This document shows positions 1-9,159 of a DNA stretch of 64,000 bases, piece after piece. A model generated the notes under the pieces. That model ran no database searches. It saw nothing but the letters and a program-made list of their open reading frames with translations, and was not told the DNA's origin. Position numbers and translations under genes: made by a program. Source of the DNA: Rhodospirillales bacterium. GTDB lineage: Bacteria > Pseudomonadota > Alphaproteobacteria > Rhodospirillales > Defluviicoccaceae. Numbering within the stretch: the first letter of the stretch is position 1; each line of letters opens with the position of its first letter. The stretch spans positions 783,501 through 847,500 of the forward strand of contig JADJQT010000001.1 of the NCBI GenBank assembly GCA_016712595.1, given 5' to 3'.

Positions 1-265
1 TCGATTCGCGGGCCATCGGATAACGATCTCGAACGCTCAAGCATTGAGCAGCCGGCACCAAGAACCCGGGCATCAAAATCGCCTGACGGCTCAATTGCCA
101 TCATCATCGGTGTCCGACCCGCCGGCGGGAGCACCGGCGGGCGGTCAAGAGGCCACCCCTCAGCGGAGCTTCACAAATCGCACTTACACTTGATGTGTTC
201 GAATTCGTTTACCGTAGATTGTTCCATGCAAAAGTCCCAGCGCGGCTGCGGCCACGCGGGGATAC

Positions 266-601
266 TCAGGCATCGCGTGCCGGCGTGAACGATTTACCGC
301 AGACGCAGGTCGATTCCGCTTGCGGATTTTGAAATACAAAGCTCCCGCCATCAAGGTTTTCAACGTAATCGACGCGAGTTCCCTTAATCAGGTCACCGGT
401 AGCGGGATCGATAAAAATCGAGAACCCATCATAGTTAAAGACGCCATCACCTGCGCTGGCCTCTCTTACCAGATCGAGCTTGAATTTCATTTCAGCGCAA
501 CCGCCGTCCACCAGCGTTACGCGCAACCCAGACGAATCCTCTTGGCTTCGTTCGATCGCCCGCTTTATCGCGCCCGCGGCGTTCTCAGTTAGTTCCAACA
601 T
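266..601 (-). CDS. HesB/IscA-type iron-sulfur carrier protein
   Basis: A 111-residue A-type carrier, which in this family holds an Fe-S cluster and passes it to apoproteins in the cytoplasm. The three family cysteines are present: Cys35 in a VDGGC motif, and Cys99 and Cys101 in the C-terminal TCVCGKSF motif (the middle residue is usually Gly). Length is typical. The ATG at 601 is preceded by an AGGTG-like ribosome site. It stands alone; no isc, suf or nif genes are in the window, so which assembly pathway it serves cannot be told. Family assignment is firm, the exact client unknown. Confidence 0.88.
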   Translation of the reverse strand: MLELTENAAGAIKRAIERSQEDSSGLRVTLVDGGCAEMKFKLDLVREASAGDGVFNYDGFSIFIDPATGDLIKGTRVDYVENLDGGSFVFQNPQAESTCVCGKSFTPARDA

Positions 602-729
602 GCCAGTGTCACCTTTTGTTGGTTCAGGTCACAACGTGCGTAGTGAGCAAAACTTGCGCCAACTCGCCGCCGGCAGCCGCCGCCGATCGCCGTTTCTTGC
701 GATCGTGATCGCGTAAGGCTTCCACCGCG

Positions 730-2209
730 TCAGTTCAGTCCGGCCCACGCGGAAAGGGCGCGAAGCTGCGGGCTCTTCTTGGTCATGTGCGCTTCCATGC
801 GGCGTAGCACATTGTCGAGCACGGCGATGCCCTCGGCGATGTAGGGTCCCTTGTTGAGCATCACACATTCCGCCCGGTTCCCCATCGCCGCATCGGTGAA
901 CTCGCCGCGCGACGGCATGCCTCGTTTCACCAGGTTTTCCAGAACCTGTGTCGCCCAAATAACCGGCACATACGCCGCCTCGCAAAGCCACAGGATTTCC
1001 TCCTGCACCTCCGACAACCGCTCGTAGCCGATTTCGACGGCAAGATCGCCGCGCGCGATCATCACTGCGAACGGATTACCGGACGTCGCCTGAACGATCA
1101 GGGCCGGCAGGTTGGTGAACGCGAGTTGCGTTTCGACCTTGGCAACAATGCCCAGCGGAGGGCGACTGCCGCGGCGTTTTTTCAGTTCGTCCTGCAGCCA
1201 GGCCATGTCCTCGACTCGCTGGACGAATGAATAGCCAACCATATCCGCGTGCTCGGCAACGAAGTCGAGATCTTCCAGGTCCTCCGCCGACAACGGCGAG
1301 ACGCTCAACGCTGTATTGGGAAAATTGATCCCCTTTTCAATCTCCAGCGGCTGACCTTCCGGAGGCGTGCGCGTGACCGCGACCAACAAGCCCTCCCGAC
1401 GAACCTCGTCGACGTGTCCGACGATCAGGCCATCCTTGATCGATATCTTGGCTCCGGCCGCGACCTGATGCAGCACGTCCAGCATGGCGCAACTCGCCTG
1501 ATACGGGAATTCGCGACGGGCCGCCGGCTCGTCAAATGTGATCAGGATGTGATCACCGGCATAAACCATGTTTTCGTCTTCCGGAGTGATTACCGTGCGG
1601 GTGCGGATTTTCGGCCCCTGCAAGTCCATCAGCACCGGACAGCCGCGGCCTTGCGCGTTCGCCGCGTCCTTAACGTTGCGGATCATCGCCGCCCACGGTT
1701 TGGGGCCGTCGTGTGCGCAGTTGATCCGGGCGGCATCCATCCCGGCCGCCACCAGTTCGGCTACGTGCTTTTTATCTTTGGCTGCCTTGGCCGAGAGAGT
1801 CACAAGATGCGCGTCTTACGACCTTCGATCGGCGCTCCCAGCAAGATGTCGGTCGCGCGCTTGAGCAGTGCATTCCGGACCAGAACGCCTCTACGCTCGG
1901 ACGCTCGATTGTCCCGGCTTTTCGGGTCAGCTGATCGAGATTGGCAAGAACCGAATCCAGTGTCGGCATCACCCGGCTCTCGCATCGACCAAGCCCTAAT
2001 AAGCCAACGGCGACCAGCGATTTCTGTAACGGCCGCAGGTCCATCGTGCGAAATGAGAGATAATGGGCGAGATTGCCCATTCCATCGCGATCAAAGTCGC
2101 CATTCGGCATCGCCCGCCAGCGCGAAAGAATCGTCTCGCCTTCGTCCGCGACCCGCGCGCGCACGCGCTGGGTTTCTTCCAGAAGCTGCTCAAGATTGGT
2201 CGTCGTCAT
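730..2209 (-). pseudogene. Pyruvate-kinase-like gene broken by two frameshifts
   Basis: The catalytic part (codons from about 1803 down to 730) has pyruvate kinase motifs: MDLQGPKIRT, VAKVETQLAF, MIARGDLAVEIG, and PVIWATQVLENL. It starts abruptly at LSAKAAKDKKHVAELVAAGM, the usual N-terminal strand region. The missing stretch (ALLKRATDILLGAPIEGRKT) lies in a second frame ending at a TGA at about 1800, and a further N-terminal domain of about 112 residues starting at ATG 2209 lies in a third frame that leaves the homology near 1875. So there are two frameshifts about 75 bases apart. The C-terminal allosteric domain of classical pyruvate kinases is absent; this short form with an N-terminal extension resembles other divergent bacterial homologues. 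It may be a true pseudogene or contain sequencing errors; the rest of the frame shows no decay. Confidence 0.75.
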
Positions 2210-2487
2210 TGTCCGCTCCCGCACCCTTTCCACGTCCGAGTGGATCGAAGAATCGGGGCAAGCGGTTAACGCGGCAATTGACAGTTGTATGACAGCCACC
2301 AAAAGCCAATGGTGGCATTACCCATACGCGAATCCAGCCCGCCTTGAGGACTGGATTCATCGACGCATTACGAGCGCGTTATCGACATCAGCGCGACTCT
2401 GACTCGTCGTCATTGCGAGATGAATCACCGTTTTAGGGTGTATTACCTGCCCGCAGTTCGATTGACCCAGACAAACAGAATGGTGCC

Positions 2488-3981
2488 TTAAAAGAGCGAA
2501 CCCTGTTCGGAGCCCGACTTGCGCTTGCCGGCGCGCAAGCTACCGGACGCGCGTCCGCCATGTTTGGTCTCCTCGCTCGCTCCGGAGGTCTGCTCCCCCC
2601 TCGAAGCCACGGCATCGCTGGAGCGGTCAATGACGCGAACCCTAGCATCGCCATCCGTCAGGCGTATTGCGAATCGGGCGTCGGGCCGCAAACTCTTGAT
2701 CGTCGAGACAACATGTCCATCGGCGTCGAGAATCAGCGCGAAGCCACGCCGCAGCACTTCTTCATAAGAGAAGCTCGCAAGAAGGCCACCCGCTCTTTGC
2801 AGGCTATTCGTCCTCGCGGCGAGCAGGGCGCGCAGAGCGCCATCCAGCGCCCGCCGCTCTGCGGCCACTTGCGTGCGTCGATGATCGATCTTCGGCAGAG
2901 GGCTTTGAAGGCCCGCTTCGGCATGCGTAAGGCGACGGCGGCGGCGCTCAACACCGATACCGAGACCCTGCCGCAGCCGCTCACCCCAATCGTCGAGACG
3001 CTGCCGCGCGGTGAGCAACAGATTTTGCGGTCTCGGCAAGCCGCGGGCGGCCGCCAGCACACGGGATCGGCGCTCGTCGAGTGAACGAGACGTTGCACCT
3101 GCGAGGCGCGTCTGGAAACCCAGCAGGCGAGCGGCGAGCTCGATGCGAACCGGCACCGCCATCTCGGCGGCGGCGGTGGGCGTCGGCGCGCGGAGGTCGG
3201 CGGCGTGGTCGATCAGGGTCCAGTCGGTTTCGTGGCCGACGGCAGAGATCAACGGGATGGACGAGGTGGCTGCGGCGCGGACGACGATTTCCTCGTTAAA
3301 CGCCCAAAGGTCTTCGAGACTCCCACCGCCTCGCGCAACGATCAACAGGTCCGGCCGCGGCACCGAACCGCCTGAAGGCAAGGCATTGAAGCCGGTGATC
3401 GCCGCAGCGATCTGCGTGGCCGCTTCCGTTCCCTGAACAAGGACCGGCCAAAGCAGCACGTGGCGCGGAAATCGGTCATCGAGGCGATGCAAGATGTCGC
3501 GGATAACCGCGCCGCTCGGCGAGGTGACGACCCCGATGACATCCGGCAGCAGGGGGATCGGGCGCTTGCGGCCGGCATCGAAGAGCCCCTCTTCGGCAAG
3601 CCGACGTCGTCGCTCCTCCAACAGTTTGAGCAGCGCCCCCTCGCCTGCGAGCTCAATGTGCTCGACGACGAGCTGATATTTTGATCGGTCGGGATAAGTG
3701 GTGATCCGGCCGGTTGCGACAATCTCGATCCCGTCGGCCGGAGCAATGCTCAGGCGACTGGCGACCGCACGCCAGCAGACGCTGTCGAGGCATGCCTCGG
3801 CATCCTTCAAAGAGAAATAAAGGTGGCCCGAAGCGGCGCGCTTGAAGCCGGTGATCTCTCCTTGCACGCGCACGGTCTCGAAGCCTTGCTCGATATGGCG
3901 TTTCAGCGCGTATGCGAGTTCGCCGACACTGATCACCGGCAGGTTGTCGACGTGCTTGTCAACGACGGAAGAGCGATTCAT
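2488..3981 (-). CDS. xseA: Exodeoxyribonuclease VII large subunit
   Basis: Large subunit of the single-strand-specific exonuclease VII, which works with XseB (not in the window). N-terminal OB-fold region (about residues 10-110, VISVGELAYALK and HLYFSLKD) is followed by the catalytic region with VVTSPSGAVIRDI, ARGGGSLEDLWAFNEE and SAVGHETDWTLIDHAADLRAPTPTAAAE-type motifs (written here in parts), then a long charged helical segment. The last 60 residues are rich in Ser, Gly and Arg. I chose ATG 3981 (497 residues); a start further upstream would overlap the divergent purD. The two genes share the gap 3982-4092, which must hold both promoters. Confidence 0.93.
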   Translation of the reverse strand: MNRSSVVDKHVDNLPVISVGELAYALKRHIEQGFETVRVQGEITGFKRAASGHLYFSLKDAEACLDSVCWRAVASRLSIAPADGIEIVATGRITTYPDRSKYQLVVEHIELAGEGALLKLLEERRRRLAEEGLFDAGRKRPIPLLPDVIGVVTSPSGAVIRDILHRLDDRFPRHVLLWPVLVQGTEAATQIAAAITGFNALPSGGSVPRPDLLIVARGGGSLEDLWAFNEEIVVRAAATSSIPLISAVGHETDWTLIDHAADLRAPTPTAAAEMAVPVRIELAARLLGFQTRLAGATSRSLDERRSRVLAAARGLPRPQNLLLTARQRLDDWGERLRQGLGIGVERRRRRLTHAEAGLQSPLPKIDHRRTQVAAERRALDGALRALLAARTNSLQRAGGLLASFSYEEVLRRGFALILDADGHVVSTIKSLRPDARFAIRLTDGDARVRVIDRSSDAVASRGEQTSGASEETKHGGRASGSLRAGKRKSGSEQGSLF

Positions 3982-4092
3982 GCTGAGAGTATGGCCGATG
4001 ACGCTGCCGGCGGCAAAACCTGTCGTGGCGTCGATTCGCATGCACCGGGACACGGAACCCGGAAGCACGCACGGTGACGCGGGAGACGTCGA

Positions 4093-5379
4093 ATGAAGGT
4101 GCTCGTAATCGGCTCTGGTGGCCGTGAACACGCGTTGTGCTGGGCGCTCCGCGCATCGCCGCTGTGCCAGTCACTGCTGTGCGCCCCCGGCAACGCCGGG
4201 ATTGCCGAGATTGCCCAGTGTCTCGACGTCGCGTCGGACGACGTCGCAGGCCTCGTCCAGCTGGCCCGCGACGAAAATGTCGACTTTGTCGTCGTCGGGC
4301 CGGAAGCGCCGCTCGTCGCCGGGCTTGTCGACCAGCTGGAAGCCGAAGGAATCCTTGCCTTTGGTCCTCGAGCCGCGGCGGCAGCGATCGAAGGCTCAAA
4401 GGGCTTTATGAAGGACTTATGCGCCCGTCTGGGCGTGCCAACGGCTGCCTATGAGCGCTTTGACGAGCCGGATCAGGCAAAGGAGTACATTCACCGTGCC
4501 GGTGTGCCGCTCGTTGTCAAGGCGGACGGGCTCGCCGCCGGCAAGGGTGTCATCCTCTGCCATAATGAAAATGAGGCATTCGCCGCGGTCGACCACCTTA
4601 TGACCGAAGCTGCGTTCGGGTCCGCCGGCGAGCAGCTCGTTATTGAGGAACTGCTCCAAGGTGAGGAAGCAAGCTTTTTTGCCCTCGTTCACGGCGAGGA
4701 AGCCGTACCCCTCGCCTCGGCTCAGGACCACAAGGCGGCGTTCGATGGCGATCTAGGGCCGAACACCGGTGGCATGGGTGCCTATTCACCGGCACCGATC
4801 ATCACGCCTGCGATCGCCGAAGAGGTGATGGAGGGGGTGATAAAGCCGGTGATACGGGGCCTCGTCGAGGAGGGTAGGCCTTACAGCGGCGTGCTCTACG
4901 CGGGCCTGATGTTTACCTCCGAAGGCATCAAAGTCCTCGAATTCAATGCCCGCTTCGGCGATCCGGAATGTCAGCCGCTGATCTTGCGATTGAAATCAGA
5001 CCTTCTCGCCGCGCTCGTCGCCTGCGCCGAGGGCCGGATGACCGACGTCGAGCTCGACTGGTACACGGATCCGGCTCTTGTCGTCGTCATGGCAGCAAAC
5101 GGCTATCCGGGCCACTATCCGCGCGGCTCGGTGATCGGCGGTCTCGACGCGGCGGCCGGAATTCCCGGGATCACCGTGTTTCATGCTGGTACCAAGCGCG
5201 AGGACGGCCCAGCCGGTGGCCGTTTGATCGCCGATGGCGGCCGTGTTCTCGGCATCGCCGCGCGCGCCGGCAGCGTTGCCGAGGCCCAGGCTCTCGCCTA
5301 CCGAGCCGTTGATCGAATTGACTGGCCGGGCGGTTTCTGTCGTCGCGATATCGGTTGGCGCGCGGTCGGGCGAATCTAG
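4093..5379 (+). CDS. purD: Phosphoribosylamine-glycine ligase
   Basis: GAR synthetase of de novo purine synthesis, joining phosphoribosylamine and glycine at the cost of ATP. It begins with the family signature MKVLVIGSGGREHALCW, has an ATP-grasp core (KADGLAAGKGV, PNTGGMGAYSPAP) and the metal-binding region EFNARFGDPECQPL, and ends with DWPGGFCRRDIGWRA, the conserved terminus. At 428 residues it is full length. It is transcribed divergently from xseA and followed after 81 bases by the DUF1244 gene on the same strand. Confidence 0.96.
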   Translation: MKVLVIGSGGREHALCWALRASPLCQSLLCAPGNAGIAEIAQCLDVASDDVAGLVQLARDENVDFVVVGPEAPLVAGLVDQLEAEGILAFGPRAAAAAIEGSKGFMKDLCARLGVPTAAYERFDEPDQAKEYIHRAGVPLVVKADGLAAGKGVILCHNENEAFAAVDHLMTEAAFGSAGEQLVIEELLQGEEASFFALVHGEEAVPLASAQDHKAAFDGDLGPNTGGMGAYSPAPIITPAIAEEVMEGVIKPVIRGLVEEGRPYSGVLYAGLMFTSEGIKVLEFNARFGDPECQPLILRLKSDLLAALVACAEGRMTDVELDWYTDPALVVVMAANGYPGHYPRGSVIGGLDAAAGIPGITVFHAGTKREDGPAGGRLIADGGRVLGIAARAGSVAEAQALAYRAVDRIDWPGGFCRRDIGWRAVGRI

Positions 5380-5460
5380 TTGTCCGGGTGAGCGCGTGCC
5401 GTTCCACGTCCCCACCCTTGCCACGACAGTTTTCCTTTTTCCGGTCTTAAGGACGATGCC

Positions 5461-5775
5461 ATGGACGACGAAACCCGCATTGCGCTCGAAGCCGCCGCGT
5501 TCCGCGGCCTTGTCGAGCACCTACGAAAGCGTAGCGATGTGCAGAACATCGATCTGATGAACCTTGCCGGCTTTTGCCGCAATTGCCTTTCCAAATGGTA
5601 CCAGGCGGCCGCAAAGGCGCAGGGCCTGACAATGACCTACGATGAAGCCAGAGAAATCGTTTACGGCATGCCCTTCGCCGAATGGAAGGCAAAGCACCAG
5701 ACCGAGGCAAACGACGAACAGCAACGTCTTTTCGAGGAGACGAAGCCGCTGCACGCGGTGATTGCTGGTCACTAA
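5461..5775 (+). CDS. DUF1244 family protein
   Basis: A 104-residue protein of the DUF1244 family, common in proteobacteria and of unknown function. The hallmark is the region GFCRNCLSKWY (about residues 38-48), with two cysteines that could bind a metal, followed by YDEAREIVYGMPFAEWK. No signal peptide or membrane segment. It lies 81 bases after purD and may be co-transcribed with it. Directly downstream the sequence turns into insertion-sequence debris, so this gene marks an edge of the conserved block. Confidence 0.88.
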   Translation: MDDETRIALEAAAFRGLVEHLRKRSDVQNIDLMNLAGFCRNCLSKWYQAAAKAQGLTMTYDEAREIVYGMPFAEWKAKHQTEANDEQQRLFEETKPLHAVIAGH

Positions 5776-5799
5776 CCAGCGACCGGGTGCTCATCGGCG

Positions 5800-6600
5800 C
5801 TGCGGCCCGGATTTCCGCCTTGATCTTATAGAGAGCCGTGATCCGTTGCAGCGCTTCGCGGGCGATCGGCGCCGGCCGCCTCTGCGCGATCTCGAAGAAC
5901 CGCCGCCGGCAGTGTACCCAGCAATGGGCGATCAGCACCGCGCCGGCCTTCGCCCCGTCGCCGGCGCGCGGTTCAGCGATTTGTTGTAGGCGACATAGGC
6001 GTCGGTCTGCAGGATGCCGCGGAAGTCCTCGAGCAAGGCGGCCGCACGCGCGTTGCCGCGGCCGGGCGCGTAGGCGAAGACCACCGCCGGCGCATCGATA
6101 CCGGCCCATGGCCGGTCGTCGCGCGCGATCGCCCAGAAGTAGCCGGTTGTGGTACGGCCGCGCCCCGGATCGAGCACCGATGTGATCGTCTCGTCGACGA
6201 ATAGTTTTGTCGAGCCGAGCCGTTCGGCTCGTAGCAGCCGCCACAGCGGCTTCAGCTCGGCCGCCGCGGTAGCGACCTAGGACGCCAGGTCGAGAGGTCG
6301 ATGACGATGCCTTGACGGGCCAGCATCTGCGCCTGCCGGTAGAGCGGCGCATGGTCCGCGTACTTCGTCACCAGCGCGTGCGCCGCCATCCGCTCGGCGG
6401 GCAGGTCGCCCTCGATCAGCCGTGGAGATATCGGTGCCTGCACCACCGCGCTCCCGCAGGCGCGGCAGTCGTGCTTCGGTCGGCGGGTGACGATCACCTG
6501 TTAACGCATCCAGATGATGTCGAGGCGCTGGGAGCTGCACTCGCCGATAATATGCATCGGCCCCCGGCAGCACGGGCAGACGGTCGTCGAAGGTTCGTCC
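5800..6600 (-). pseudogene. IS66-family transposase remnant
   Basis: Reading the minus strand, successive pieces match IS66 TnpC in order: CPCC zinc-like motif (about 6590), VIVTRRPKHDCRACGSAVVQAP, LIEGDLPAERMAAHALVTKY, DHAPLYRQAQMLARQGI, then LFVDETITSVLDPGRGRTTTGYFWA, and near the end REALQRITALYKIKAEIR. It carries an in-frame TAA at 6501-6503, a TAG (plausibly a former Trp codon) at 6277-6279, and a frameshift at about 6290. The partner genes tnpA/tnpB and the terminal repeats are not seen. It cannot encode an active transposase. Confidence 0.88.
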
Positions 6601-6719
6601 CGGAATAACAGCCGCCATCATCCGAAAGCCGTCACCGGAAGCAACGTGCGGCCAAAGCGCCGCTTACAGCGCATCGGCTGACAGCGATGGACGGCGCTCG
6701 TGGCCGGCCCCCGGGAGCA

Positions 6720-6818
6720 AAAATCTAGAGCGTTATCGTCTGAGGCGGAAGCATACCCTGCATTGACGAGATCGTTGTTGCACTCGGCGGGTTGGAAGCG
6801 GTCGAGGCGTTCGTGAAG
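6720..6818 (-). pseudogene. IS630-family transposase C-terminal scrap
   Basis: A 33-codon minus-strand stretch reads LHERLDRFQPAECNND then LVNAGYASASDDNALDF. This pattern (a PxEC motif followed by an N-x-GY motif) is the usual C-terminal tail of IS630-type transposases. Nothing upstream in any frame continues the match, so only the tail survives. Identification rests on a short motif and is tentative. Confidence 0.5.
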
Positions 6819-6957
6819 TGGCCCCCGAATTTGGGACCAGTGGCTTGATTGGAGCGGGGTCGGCTCCAACGATGACGCTCGCCGTCTGTGCCATGCACAC
6901 AGAATCGCACAGCCAACCCGGCCCATGAATCATTTATTTGCGTCAATGCAGTAGCTG

Positions 6958-7105
6958 ATGAAAGCACAGGACCGGGCACCGCGGGTGATGGTGACCGACA
7001 ACGCCGGGGGCAGGCGCGAGATCATGTCGGTCGTCGAACACCGGCGGCGCAAGGAGTAGAGGATCAACAGCTGGGCCGAGAACGCGCATCGATCGATCCG
7101 ACAGT
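6958..7105 (+). pseudogene. IS6-family transposase fragment
   Basis: The plus strand from the ATG at 6958 reads VMVTDNAGGRREIMSVVEHRRRKE, stop, RINSWAENAHRSIRQ, stop. In IS6/IS26-type transposases the equivalent segment runs VVTDKL...REI.P.VEHR.HKGLNNRAENSHQP, around the second catalytic Asp. Two in-frame stops and loss of both ends show it is dead. It lies directly downstream of the sulfate transporter gene cysA on the opposite strand. Confidence 0.65.
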
Positions 7106-7168
7106 GAATCGTGCGTCCTTCGTTGGGTTTCACCTGAACAACTTGGCGGTACTGTCAGCAGGGCGTGC

Positions 7169-8269
7169 TTAGAGGCTCGCGCCGGGGAAGATCCGGGCGT
7201 TGCGCGCGCGGATGTACACCGGCTGGCCGATCTGCAGGTCAAGCCTGTGCACGTGGCCGCGTGGAATCTCCGCTTCGACCAAGCGGGCCGCCTCCTCGGT
7301 CGACAGCTCGACTTTAACCACTGGACCCGCCGCCGAGATGTAGCGCACGACAGCGGGGGCTCCGACCATCACCGGACAGGTAAAGATCTCGATGTCATGC
7401 GGGCGAACGTAGGCGATCGCCGACTTGCCGTCCGGAAGCGCGGGCGAACCATCATGGGACCCGTTGCCGTTGCCCGGTTCTCGCGGCAGGGCGATTTCGC
7501 CGCCGCACACTTCGACCTTACTGTCTTCAATTGTGCAATTGAAGCGGTTGACGTGACCGAGAAACTCGTACGCGAACGACGAGGCCGGATGGTCGTAGAT
7601 CTCCTCTGGCGATCCCACCTGCTCGATCACCGCATTGTTCATCAGCACCACCCGGTCGGCGAGCTCGAGCGCTTCCTCCTGGTCGTGGGTGACGAACAGG
7701 CTGGTGAGCTGCATTTCGTCGTGCAGGCCGCGCAACCAGCGTCGCAGGTCCTTGCGCACCTTGGCGTCGAGCGCGCCGAACGGCTCGTCCAGCAGCAAGA
7801 CCGCCGGTTCGATCGCCAGGGCCCGGGCGAGCGCCACGCGCTGCCGTTGTCCACCGGAAAGCTGCGATGGATAACGTCCGGCGAACGGGTCGAGCTGAAC
7901 CAGGGTCAGCAGGCGCATGACCCGCTCGCGAATCTCCGCCTCGCGCGGGCGCTGATCGCGCGCCTTGACCCGCAGGCCAAAAGCGACGTTCTCGAAAACG
8001 CTCATGTGCCGGAACAGCGCGTAATGCTGAAAGACAAAACCGACACGCCGCTGGCGGATGGAGCGGGCAAGCGCGTCCTCGCCGCCGAACAGCACCGTGC
8101 CGCTGCTCGCCCGCTCGAGTCCGGCGATGATACGCAGCAGCGTCGTCTTACCCGATCCGGAGGGGCCGAGCAGAGCCACGAGTTCGCCCGGATGCACCGT
8201 CAGGCTGACGTCCCTGAGGGCCACGAATTCCCCGAAGCACTTGGAAATGTTCTTGATCTCGATATCCAT
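7169..8269 (-). CDS. cysA: Sulfate/thiosulfate import ATP-binding protein
   Basis: ATPase of the CysPTWA-type sulfate ABC importer, acting at the inner face of the membrane. Seen in order: Walker A GPSGSGKTT, signature LSGGQRQRVALARAL, Walker B VLLLDEPFGALD and the switch THDQEEA, followed by a C-terminal regulatory (TOBE-like) region of about 120 residues. ATG 8269 has a GAGG ribosome site 6 bases upstream and matches the family start MDIEIKNI. It is the last gene of the operon sbp-cysT-cysW-cysA, 11 bases after cysW. 366 residues. Confidence 0.95.
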   Translation of the reverse strand: MDIEIKNISKCFGEFVALRDVSLTVHPGELVALLGPSGSGKTTLLRIIAGLERASSGTVLFGGEDALARSIRQRRVGFVFQHYALFRHMSVFENVAFGLRVKARDQRPREAEIRERVMRLLTLVQLDPFAGRYPSQLSGGQRQRVALARALAIEPAVLLLDEPFGALDAKVRKDLRRWLRGLHDEMQLTSLFVTHDQEEALELADRVVLMNNAVIEQVGSPEEIYDHPASSFAYEFLGHVNRFNCTIEDSKVEVCGGEIALPREPGNGNGSHDGSPALPDGKSAIAYVRPHDIEIFTCPVMVGAPAVVRYISAAGPVVKVELSTEEAARLVEAEIPRGHVHRLDLQIGQPVYIRARNARIFPGASL

Positions 8270-8280
8270 CTTTCGACCTC

Positions 8281-9138
8281 TCAACCGACGACGGACGCAC
8301 CGCCGCTGAAGCGCCATTCGATGATTTTCTTTAGGACCAAGGTGACCAGCGCCAGCATCGCCAGAAGCGAGGCGACGGCGAAGGCGGCAACGAAGTTGTA
8401 TTCGTTGTAAAGAATTTCTACGTAGAGAGGCATGGTGTTGGTCTCACCACGGATGTGGCCGGAGACGACGGAAACGGCGCCGAACTCACCCATCGCCCGG
8501 GCGTTGCACAGCAGAACGCCGTAGAGCAGGCCCCATTTCATGTTCGGAAGCGTCACCCGCAAGAACGTCTTGAAGCCGCTCGCCCCGAGGGAAATTGCCG
8601 CCTCCTCCTCCTCGTTGCCCTGTTCCTCCATCAACGGAATGAGTTCGCGGGCAACGAAGGGAAAGGTGACGAAGATCGTCGCCAGCACGATTCCCGGAAC
8701 GGCGAAAACGACCTGCACGCCATTGGCGGCGAACCACGACCCGAACCAGCCGTGAATGCCGAAAACAAGGACATAGACAAGGCCGGCGACGACCGGAGAG
8801 ACAGAGAACGGCAAATCGATCAGCGTGATCAGCAGGCTCTTGCCGATAAACTCGAATTTGGCGATCGCCCACGACGCGACGATGCCGAAGATCGTGTTCA
8901 GCGGCACGGCGATCGCGGCGACGAGGAGGGTCAGTTCGATGGCGGCGAGCACGTCGGGGTCGTCGAACGATGCGAAATAGGCGCCGATCCCCTGACGCAG
9001 AGCCTCGGCGAAGACGGCCGCCAGCGGCAAGATGACGATCAGCGCAAGGATGGTGATCGCAAGAGCGATGAGTAAGACCCGCAGCCAAATCGGCTCGGCG
9101 ACACTGACGCGAAGCTTGCGGTCGTTGGTGCCGACCAT
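8281..9138 (-). CDS. cysW: Sulfate ABC transporter permease CysW
   Basis: One of the two inner-membrane permeases of the sulfate importer. The 285-residue sequence holds about six hydrophobic segments, the first at residues 18-45, and the cytoplasmic EAA loop EEEEAAISLGASGFKTFLRV that docks on CysA. The C-terminal LYVEILYNEYNFVAAFAVAS stretch distinguishes CysW from CysT. It lies between cysT and cysA with short gaps, so the three are clearly one transcript. Confidence 0.94.
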   Translation of the reverse strand: MVGTNDRKLRVSVAEPIWLRVLLIALAITILALIVILPLAAVFAEALRQGIGAYFASFDDPDVLAAIELTLLVAAIAVPLNTIFGIVASWAIAKFEFIGKSLLITLIDLPFSVSPVVAGLVYVLVFGIHGWFGSWFAANGVQVVFAVPGIVLATIFVTFPFVARELIPLMEEQGNEEEEAAISLGASGFKTFLRVTLPNMKWGLLYGVLLCNARAMGEFGAVSVVSGHIRGETNTMPLYVEILYNEYNFVAAFAVASLLAMLALVTLVLKKIIEWRFSGGASVVG

Positions 9139-9159
9139 GGTCCGTACTTCCTTCGGAGT

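Larger units (their letters stand above)
5776..7168. mobile_element. Graveyard of decayed insertion sequences
   Basis: This stretch has no intact gene. Fragments of at least three transposase families are stacked head to tail: IS66 (minus, about 5800-6600), IS630 (minus, 6720-6818) and IS6 (plus, about 6958-7105). Each is truncated or interrupted by stops and frame changes. A phrase near 6820-6842 (gtggcccccgaatttgggac) looks like the outer end of another IS but I cannot assign it. The block sits between two well-kept core loci (purD-DUF1244 and the sulfate transporter), which fits repeated insertion at a tolerant site. Confidence 0.8.

Noticed and set aside
1..265. Window start, checked for the end of an upstream gene
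   Set aside because: No frame with recognisable protein, RNA or repeat could be supported.
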